Under the pieces are notes generated by a model. The model had not been told where the DNA came from. It saw nothing but the letters and a program-made list of their open reading frames with translations, and made no database searches. Source: Elstera cyanobacteriorum (lineage in GTDB: Bacteria; Pseudomonadota; Alphaproteobacteria; Elsterales; Elsteraceae). Taken from it: DNA of 64,000 bases. Made by a program: the position numbers and the translations under genes. Location: the NCBI RefSeq assembly GCF_002251735.1, contig NZ_NOXS01000025.1:1-64000 (forward strand), given 5' to 3'. This document shows positions 58,362 to 64,000 of the stretch, in pieces. Positions within the stretch are counted from its first letter, which is position 1. Every line of letters begins with the position of its first letter.

Positions 58362-58444
58362 ACGCGCCATCGCATTGGAAGAGGCACCGGCCTGTGACGA
58401 ACCGGCGCCAGCCTTGGGCGGGCAACTCCCAGGCGATGGCGCGT
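58362..58444 (-). ncRNA. candidate structured RNA (three-way junction) in chemoreceptor leader
   Basis: A perfect 12-bp basal stem (58362-58373 with 58433-58444) encloses two hairpins. On the minus strand they are a 6-bp stem CCTGGG/CCCAAGG (one bulge, 58411-58434 region) and an 8-bp stem GGCGCCGG/CCGGTGCC with one G-U pair (about 58384-58410). I know no riboswitch class that matches. Since stems pair in either strand, orientation is inferred from the chemoreceptor downstream on the minus strand. It could instead be a repetitive palindromic DNA element. Confidence 0.5.
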
Positions 58445-58561
58445 GCGGAAAGGGCTGGGGAACCCCATTCCTGGACGATGCGGGGGAGGGCGGCATCGCC
58501 TGAAATGGTTTTTAAACAAATCAGAAATTTTTGAGAAATATAATGGGATGCTGTGGCTATA

Positions 58562-58617
58562 ACCGGACGTTATTGTGCGTTGCGGTAGGTTTTAGCGCAA
58601 GAAACTGTCCGTCCGGT
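58562..58617 (-). terminator. nested hairpin downstream of the DUF2333 gene
   Basis: ACCGGACG (58562-58569) and CGTCCGGT (58610-58617) pair perfectly and enclose a smaller TGCG/CGCA pair. It lies 22 bases beyond the DUF2333 stop. The long spacer makes it less typical; it may be a 3'-end structure rather than an intrinsic terminator. Confidence 0.4.
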
Positions 58618-58639
58618 CAGAACCGATCCTCTTATGGTG

Positions 58640-59617
58640 TTAGCGGACGAGGATTTCCGAAACCTCGCGCACTTGGGTTCGGGCGCGCAAGAGATAAAAG
58701 CCCTGCGTTGCCAGATGGTTGGCAACGAAGACCCCATCGGTCGCGCCGTTCATGACGATGAGCGGGTTGAGCAACGAGGCTTCGTGCAGGCTGGCCAGCA
58801 TCTGGGTCCAGACATTAAAGGCCTCCCGTTCGCGTAGAAGCTGCTGATAATCGGTCCCGAGTTCGCGCAGGATCAGGTAATAGGCGTATAGCCGCCCTTT
58901 GACCCCATAGAAGACATTATCCGCCCGCCGGTCGATAAACTGGTCGCGGCCTTCCAGGATCTGTCGGTCGAGCACGGCGGAGGCCGAACCGAGGTCGGAC
59001 ATGATCCGGTCGAGCAGGGCGATGAGATTGTCGCCCCGGCGCTCGAACAGCGCCTGCCCTTGGCCGAGGCGCTGGTTATACGTCCGCAGCGCTTTGGCCG
59101 CAGCCCGGTATTTGGCGTCGGAGGAGGTGGTCGGCGCCCAGGAGGTGGAAAAATCGAACAGCCAGATATTCGGCGCCGACTTCAGCAAATCGACGGCTTT
59201 TGATAGGTCGGGATCGGCTTGGGAGGAACCCCGATTGCGGCCGATCTGATCCATCATCTCCGTAGAGAACCGCCCAATGGCCTCCATCATACCGGTCTGA
59301 AACTCCGGCATATTGTCGAGCCACCAGCCCGGTAGAAAAATCGGATCATTGGCCGTCCAGCGGTGGGTGATGGTTTCGCGTTCGATCAGCGTCGCCGCCA
59401 TGGCCACCGCATGACTGCCGCCTTGGGGAAGCTCGGTCGGCGCCAGGGTTGTATCATCGTCGATGACATGAACCCACAGCATGCCGACCGGAATATACAG
59501 TGCGACGAGCAGCACGAGCGCCAAGGCCATCTTGCCAATGAGCCCCACGCCGATCCTTAGGCGCTTCGGCCAGAAGCGCGAAGCCAGCGACCGTTTTTCG
59601 AAGTCGAATTCCGTCAC
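58640..59617 (-). CDS. DUF2333 family membrane protein
   Basis: 325 residues from the GTG at 59617, selected because GGGAG lies 8 bases upstream; a GTG 16 codons earlier is possible. One N-terminal membrane segment (about 28-48, KMALALVLLVALYIPVGMLW) is followed by a soluble, probably periplasmic region with a WWLDNMPEFQTGM motif typical of DUF2333. No enzyme motif is evident; the family is widespread in proteobacteria with unknown role. It is monocistronic, diverging from phoX. Confidence 0.8.
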   Translation of the reverse strand: MTEFDFEKRSLASRFWPKRLRIGVGLIGKMALALVLLVALYIPVGMLWVHVIDDDTTLAPTELPQGGSHAVAMAATLIERETITHRWTANDPIFLPGWWLDNMPEFQTGMMEAIGRFSTEMMDQIGRNRGSSQADPDLSKAVDLLKSAPNIWLFDFSTSWAPTTSSDAKYRAAAKALRTYNQRLGQGQALFERRGDNLIALLDRIMSDLGSASAVLDRQILEGRDQFIDRRADNVFYGVKGRLYAYYLILRELGTDYQQLLREREAFNVWTQMLASLHEASLLNPLIVMNGATDGVFVANHLATQGFYLLRARTQVREVSEILVR

Positions 59618-59794
59618 CCGATAAACTCCCTTCCCCCCGGACCCTGAACGGCTCCATTCCGCCACTCTAGGACGGCGCTACGGCATATATAAGGCCGAGA
59701 GCGTAAAATTTCAGAATGCCGGAAGGTTTTCCAGGGGGGTATGGCTCCATTAACCTAAAATACCCTGGAGAAGATCACAGGATTTTTCAGGAAT

Positions 59795-59822
59795 CTGTCA
59801 GAGAATCGTCACGGAAGCGTCA
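59795..59822 (+). promoter_or_regulatory. Pho box upstream of phoX
   Basis: CTGTCA (59795), TCGTCA (59806) and GCGTCA (59817) are three direct repeats with exact 11-base periodicity, the hallmark of PhoB binding (7-base units plus 4-base spacers). It lies about 93 bases upstream of the phoX start, so phosphate starvation should induce the gene. Confidence 0.75.
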
Positions 59823-59914
59823 TTTCGGAACGGCATGGTTGCCCTGGCAAAACTGCGGGTGCGTGCCGACGCATTCCCCCGCACCCGTTTAGACCCTTGA
59901 TCTGCGAGACACCG

Positions 59915-62140
59915 ATGACCGACGCAAGCCTGGCGCCCGCCACGACCCATGACGCCGACGAGGTGACCAACCTTTCCGATAACCCGACCTTCGCTTCGGT
60001 GGTCGATGCCAGCCTCAGCCGCCGCTCGGTGCTGATGGGCACGGCGGCAACCGCGCTGTTCGGATCGCTCGGCGGTGTGTCCGCCCTGACCATCGCGGGT
60101 GATGCCCAGGCCGCCGATAAGGCGAAGAAGCTGCTGGGCTTCAAGCCGGTGGCAAAGAGCCTAGCCGATGCCGTTATCGTACCGGAAGGCTATGACGCGC
60201 AGATCATTTACGCCCTCGGCGATCCGCTGACCGCTAATACCCCGGATTATAAGAACGACGGCACCGATGCCGATTTTGAAAACCGGGCGGGTGATCATCA
60301 CGATGGGATGGAGTGGTTCGGCCTGAGCGCGGACGGCAAGCCGTCCACCACCGCGACCAATCGTGGCATTCTCGGCGTCAATCACGAAGCCACCACCGAC
60401 GAAAAACTCTCCTCTTTCTTTATCCATCCGACGGGCGGTACCGCCACGCTGCCCCGCCCGGCAGCCGAAGTAGATAAGGAATTGGCGATCCACGGCGTGT
60501 CCTTCGTCGAAGTTCGTAAGAATGCCGCCGGCAAGTGGGAATATGTGAAGGCGTCGGCCTTCAACCGTCGCTTCACCACCCTGACCGAAATGGAAATCAG
60601 CGGCCCCGCGCGGGGCAATGCGCTGCTGAAGACCAAATATTCCCCCGACGGCACCAAAACCCGCGGCACGTTGAACAACTGCGGCACCGGGAAAAGCCCC
60701 TGGGGTACGCTGATGACCGGTGAAGAGAATTGGAACGGCTACTTCTTCCGTGCCAAGGGCGATGACGAAGCGCGCGGTAACGATAAGTCGGTCACCGCAC
60801 TGAAGCGCTATGGCCGCGCCGAAGGGGCTGCCTCGCGTCACGGTTGGGAATCGGCGGGTTCCGACGATAAGTACATGCGCTGGAACAATGTTAAGACCGG
60901 AACCTCGGCCGACGGCAGCGATGATTATCGCAACGAAATGAACGGTCAGGGCTACGTGGTCGAAATGGACCCGTACGATAAGACCAAGCTGGCGAAGAAG
61001 CGTACGGCCCTGGGCCGCTATGCGCATGAAAGCGCCGCTTTCAGCCTTCCGGTTAATGGCCAGCCGCTCGCCGTCTACATGGGCGACGATGCGCGCAACG
61101 AGTATATCTATAAATTCGTGTCGGAAGCCACTTGGTCGGCGTCGGATGCGACGGCAGCTGACCGTTTGGCTGTTGGCGATAAGTATCTCGACAAGGGGAC
61201 GCTCTACGTCGCGAAGTTCAATGCCGATGGGACCGGCGAGTGGATCGAACTGTCGATCAACAATCCGAAGATCAAAGGCTACGACAAATATGCCTTCGCC
61301 GATCAGGCGGATGTTGCCGTCAATGCGCGCCTCGCGGGCGATGCGGTTGGCGCAACCAAGATGGATCGCCCGGAATGGTGTTCCGTCAATCCGGCTAATG
61401 GTGAAGTCTATTTCACCCTGACCAATAACGCTAACCGCACGTCGGAGCCCAAGGGTGGTTCGGCGCTGGAGCCGGATGCCGCGAATCCGCGGGCTTATTC
61501 CGACGTCAAGGGTACCTCGCGCGTGCAGACCGGTAATTCGCACGGTCACATCATCCGCGTGCGCGAAGCGGGTGGGGCCGGGGCGAAGGCCTTCTCGTGG
61601 GATATTTACCTCTTCGGGGCCGAAGCGTCCGCCGATCCGGCCAGCATCAATCTGTCGAAGCTGAACGCCAATCAGGATCTCTCCAGCCCGGATGGTCTGG
61701 CCTTCAGCAAAGCGACCGGCATCTGCTGGATCCAGACCGATGACGGCGCCTATACGGATGTGACCAACTGCATGATGCTGGCCGCCCTGCCGGGCAAGGT
61801 TGGCGATGGTCAGAAGGTCAATATCAACTACACGAAGGCCGATGGGGCGAAGTTGACCGTCACCACCCCGGTTGGTAAGGCCCCGACCGAAGGCGAACTG
61901 AAGCGCTTCCTGGTTGGTCCGAAGGGGTCGGAAATCACCGGTATTGCTGAAACGCCGGATGGCAAGGCGCTGTTCATCAACATTCAGCATCCGGGCGAAG
62001 CCACGAAGATGGCCGATGTCACCGACCCGGCGAAGTATGAAAGCCAGTGGCCGGCGAATGCCGGGTACGGCGCGGGCAAGCGTCCGCGCTCGGCGACCAT
62101 TGTCATCACCAAAAAGGATGGTGGCGTGGTCGGCGCATAA
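59915..62140 (+). CDS. phoX: PhoX-family alkaline phosphatase
   Basis: 741 residues from ATG 59915; an in-frame TTG at 59897 is less likely. A twin-arginine signal is clear: SRRSVLMGTAATALFG (from residue 35), then AGDAQAADK as the cleavage region. The mature part belongs to DUF839/PhoX: PEGYDAQIIYALGDPL, HHDGMEWFGL, GVNHEATTDE, and VDMDP-like metal-site acidic segments (YVVEMDPYD). PhoX is a periplasmic or surface calcium/iron-dependent phosphatase that releases phosphate from organic esters. A Pho box upstream and a strong terminator downstream frame it as a single-gene unit. Confidence 0.93.
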   Translation: MTDASLAPATTHDADEVTNLSDNPTFASVVDASLSRRSVLMGTAATALFGSLGGVSALTIAGDAQAADKAKKLLGFKPVAKSLADAVIVPEGYDAQIIYALGDPLTANTPDYKNDGTDADFENRAGDHHDGMEWFGLSADGKPSTTATNRGILGVNHEATTDEKLSSFFIHPTGGTATLPRPAAEVDKELAIHGVSFVEVRKNAAGKWEYVKASAFNRRFTTLTEMEISGPARGNALLKTKYSPDGTKTRGTLNNCGTGKSPWGTLMTGEENWNGYFFRAKGDDEARGNDKSVTALKRYGRAEGAASRHGWESAGSDDKYMRWNNVKTGTSADGSDDYRNEMNGQGYVVEMDPYDKTKLAKKRTALGRYAHESAAFSLPVNGQPLAVYMGDDARNEYIYKFVSEATWSASDATAADRLAVGDKYLDKGTLYVAKFNADGTGEWIELSINNPKIKGYDKYAFADQADVAVNARLAGDAVGATKMDRPEWCSVNPANGEVYFTLTNNANRTSEPKGGSALEPDAANPRAYSDVKGTSRVQTGNSHGHIIRVREAGGAGAKAFSWDIYLFGAEASADPASINLSKLNANQDLSSPDGLAFSKATGICWIQTDDGAYTDVTNCMMLAALPGKVGDGQKVNINYTKADGAKLTVTTPVGKAPTEGELKRFLVGPKGSEITGIAETPDGKALFINIQHPGEATKMADVTDPAKYESQWPANAGYGAGKRPRSATIVITKKDGGVVGA

Positions 62141-62164
62141 CGCGAGACCATATGCTGAAAAGAG

Positions 62165-62200
62165 CCACGCAGTCCTTCGGGGCTGCGTGGTTATTTTTTG
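62165..62200 (+). terminator. intrinsic terminator of phoX with UUCG tetraloop
   Basis: An 11-bp stem (62165-62175 with 62180-62190, one T-G pair) closed by C-UUCG-G, the most stable tetraloop, followed by TTATTTTTTG. It begins 24 bases after the stop codon. Confidence 0.93.
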
Positions 62201-62218
62201 GGCAGGTTTTTCGCAGGT

Positions 62219-63148
62219 TTATTCAGCAGCCCGCAGCATTCCGCTCCGTCTATTCAGGGCTGCTGTCGTTTCGCGTTCCACATCGACGAAGGTCTGGATG
62301 AATTGTCGGGCCAGCACCGACTGGGGGCGGTGCCGCGCCCAAATGGCCTGGACGCGATAGGTTAACGGGTCTTTCAGCGCGCGAATGTCGATCAGCTCCG
62401 GCTGGCCCGAGGCGGCGGTATAACCATCGACGATAGCGGCCCCAGCCCCTCGGCTGACCAGCGACAGGGCGATGCGGTTGGTTTTGACCTCGATTTCCGG
62501 GTTGAGGGCGACATCCGCCATGCTCATGGCATTGTGCAGCAGCCCGCCCAGCGGATCGCCCGCGCGCAGGCCGATAAAGGGCCAGCGCGTCATTTCCGTA
62601 AGCTCGATGGCGGCAGGCAGAGGCGCGGCCGCGCCTTTTTGGAAGATCGCCACCATCGCGCCTTCGGCCAAGTCTTCGATGCTTAACCCCGGATGCGGCG
62701 TTGCTTCGAAAGCAAAGCCAAGGTCGACGTCCTGGACCAGCAGCGCATCGACCAGATCCTTATAATGGTGGGTTTCCACCTCAAAATTGACGTCCGGGTG
62801 ATCCTTGCGAAAGCGGCTAATCGCCTGGGGCATCATATCGATGCAAAGGGCGGGGGAGGCGGCAATCCGCAGCCGCCCCGACCGCCCGTCTTTAAGGTTG
62901 CGCGCTAGCTTTTTGAGGCTCTCAAGACCGGAATAAATCTTCTGCACTTCGGCGAAAAGGGCTAGACCTTCGGGCGTTGGGTGCAGGCGGCCTCGAATGC
63001 GCTCGAACAACGTCAGGCCGATTTGATCTTCGGCATGCTGCAGAATTTTCGTAACGGCGGGCTGCGAGACATTTAGCAGCCGTGCCGCCCCGCTGACCGT
63101 TCCGGTCACGATGATGGCGTGAAAAACCTCGATATGGCGCAGCCGCAT
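62219..63148 (-). CDS. LysR-family transcriptional regulator
   Basis: 309 residues from ATG 63148, with GAGG 5 bases upstream. The winged helix-turn-helix is MRLRHIEVFHAIIVTGTVSGAARLLNVSQPAVTKILQHAE (shown by its segments IEVFHAIIVTG and LNVSQPAVTKIL). The effector domain has GRLRIAASPALCIDMMPQAI and IVDGYTAASG. Resemblance to regulators of amino-acid or N-metabolism genes is weak, so no target is given. It converges on phoX. Confidence 0.88.
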   Translation of the reverse strand: MRLRHIEVFHAIIVTGTVSGAARLLNVSQPAVTKILQHAEDQIGLTLFERIRGRLHPTPEGLALFAEVQKIYSGLESLKKLARNLKDGRSGRLRIAASPALCIDMMPQAISRFRKDHPDVNFEVETHHYKDLVDALLVQDVDLGFAFEATPHPGLSIEDLAEGAMVAIFQKGAAAPLPAAIELTEMTRWPFIGLRAGDPLGGLLHNAMSMADVALNPEIEVKTNRIALSLVSRGAGAAIVDGYTAASGQPELIDIRALKDPLTYRVQAIWARHRPQSVLARQFIQTFVDVERETTAALNRRSGMLRAAE

Positions 63149-63239
63149 TCTGCCTCGAACCCCCCGGCAAGGCATAGGATAGCGTTTACACTAGCGCAGT
63201 TTACGGCGGACGAAAGAGTTATATCGGGTAAAGTCCAGG

Positions 63240-63644
63240 TTATAGGCTGGAAAGCCGCTTTAGGGCTTGATCAAATAGCGGCGGCACGGCGGCAATGATC
63301 GGAAGATCGGCCAAATCCACGCGGCTCAGCCAACGGGCATCGCGCGCGTCGTCGCCTGCGGCAAGCTGGCCCTCAGGATTGCGCCCCAGCACGGGGATCA
63401 AAATATAGTGAAACCCATCGGAAACCGCTTCCAGCGGCGGCAGCAGCTCGAAAAACTCGGCTGTGATCCCGGTTTCCTCGTGCAATTCCCGCGCAGCGGC
63501 GGCGGTCAGGCTTTCGGCGAACTCCAGCTTGCCGCCGGGAAACCCCCACAGCCCTTGGTTCGGTGGGCGCCCGCGTTCGACCAGCAGCAGCCGATTGTCG
63601 CGGCACACCAGCGCCAGAACGCCGACCCGGGGATGCTGCGTCAT
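63240..63644 (-). CDS. Nudix hydrolase
   Basis: 134 residues. The Nudix box is complete: GGKLEFAESLTAAAARELHEETGI (37-60, shown by its ends GGKLEFAE and RELHEETG) with all catalytic Glu/Arg. The N-terminal VGVLALVCRDNRLLLVERG and WGFPGGKL are common in ADP-ribose pyrophosphatases and MutT-like enzymes. It hydrolyses a nucleoside diphosphate linked to another moiety; substrate unknown. It lies just upstream of nothing else on its strand; tRNA-His is 47 bases away on the same strand, upstream. Confidence 0.88.
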   Translation of the reverse strand: MTQHPRVGVLALVCRDNRLLLVERGRPPNQGLWGFPGGKLEFAESLTAAAARELHEETGITAEFFELLPPLEAVSDGFHYILIPVLGRNPEGQLAAGDDARDARWLSRVDLADLPIIAAVPPLFDQALKRLSSL

Positions 63645-63690
63645 GGCCTAGCCTTTGAAAGCAAGGAAAGATTTTAGGGAAAACCTCTCC

Positions 63691-63768
63691 TGGGGCGAGT
63701 GACCGGACTTGAACCGGCGACATCCAGAATCACAATCTGGCGCTCTAACCAACTGAGCTACACCCGCC
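63691..63768 (-). tRNA. tRNA-His (GTG anticodon)
   Basis: Read on the minus strand it folds into a full cloverleaf. The anticodon loop is TTGTGAT with anticodon GTG, for His. It has the histidine hallmark of an extra G-1 (63768) opposite C73 (63694), a 7-bp acceptor stem with one G-U pair, GCTC D stem and GGTTCAAGTC T loop, and an encoded CCA (63691-63693). It stands alone and may share transcription with the Nudix gene downstream. Confidence 0.96.
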
Positions 63769-64000
63769 ATCAGGAGAGGCGCTTTCCCTAATGCAAGCGC
63801 CCGATCCTGTCAAGCGTCTGTCCGCAAATTTCCGATATGCACATATAATAGGCGATATGACGCAATATAGGGCAATAGCCTGACGGAAATCTGTGCAGCA
63901 CGCCCGTTTTCCAGGCTATGCCGGAGTGGCATGGGTTATGCTACTCTCCGGGTCCAGGGGGCCAATCTGGCGAATGGGTCGCCAGCGGAGCAGAAGCGCA
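63769..64000. other. intergenic right end, nothing assigned
   Basis: These 232 bases contain no supported gene. The tRNA-His promoter should lie here on the minus strand. The last 100 bases become GC-rich and might be the start of a gene continuing past the window, but no start codon with family-like sequence can be called. Confidence 0.4.

Larger units (their letters stand above)
58246..58639. other. structured intergenic region between the chemoreceptor and DUF2333 genes
   Basis: A 394-base gap with no convincing gene. It contains two nested inverted-repeat structures listed separately (58362-58444 and 58562-58617), separated by an A/T-rich stretch around 58507-58550 that could hold the chemoreceptor promoter. 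The first structure would be in the chemoreceptor's 5' leader, the second 22 bases past the DUF2333 stop. Confidence 0.6.

Overview
The window reads as one contiguous, GC-rich, densely coded chromosomal segment of an alphaproteobacterium, most likely a Rhodospirillales relative. This rests on several points: RNase E carries an Arg/Glu-rich tail ending in the GWW motif that binds PNPase in Caulobacter; there is an LdtR-type MarR regulator, a cysE-iscR-cysteine desulfurase-iscA-fdx-mnmA cluster, a yfgM-bamB-der cluster, an isolated TctC/Bug binding protein and two methyl-accepting chemotaxis proteins. Almost every gene is intact. There is no rRNA, CRISPR array, prophage or insertion sequence, and one tRNA (tRNA-His) near the right end.

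Layout. 0-2.1 kb: a glycine-zipper lipoprotein and a lower-GC, probably acquired, secreted-type metalloprotease. 2.3-12 kb: a zeta-class GST/maleylacetoacetate isomerase, RNase E with a long structured leader, a cell-wall block (AmiC amidase, PBP1A) and prfB with its programmed +1 frameshift. 12-19.4 kb: an XRE-cupin regulator with a GNAT enzyme (apparently leaderless mRNA), an orphan gene, CpdB, an aldehyde dehydrogenase, a soluble PAS chemoreceptor and a GST. 19.4-24.3 kb: a tsaC/FAD-oxidase/acyl-CoA dehydrogenase operon and an orphan ParA ATPase. 24.3-28.6 kb: a sulfur operon running from serine acetylation (CysE) through cysteine desulfuration to tRNA thiolation (MnmA), with a readable promoter/operator but no iscU. 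28.7-38.9 kb: a hydrolase, a YhdP-like giant, glnE, bcp, a LysR regulator and a dadA/Lrp divergent pair.

39-50 kb: an AbrB-Doc toxin-antitoxin pair beside palindromic repeats, an LdtR-like regulator, two valine-degradation genes, hemB, an ornithine decarboxylase group, an EAL-CBS-GGDEF protein, an orphan Bug protein and a ParDE toxin-antitoxin module with a clear operator. 50-64 kb: hrpB, yfgM-bamB-der, a large membrane chemoreceptor preceded by a strongly structured three-way-junction element, a DUF2333 protein, a PhoX phosphatase with a three-repeat Pho box, a LysR regulator, a Nudix hydrolase and tRNA-His.

Most genes are housekeeping. The less explained material is in the non-coding parts: the 58.36-58.44 kb RNA-like element, the palindromic 43-nt repeat seen twice, the rne leader, the leaderless XRE promoter, the LysR start codon inside a hairpin, and the overlapping divergent starts of glnE and the YhdP-like gene. 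I saw no clear, wholly new multi-gene system.
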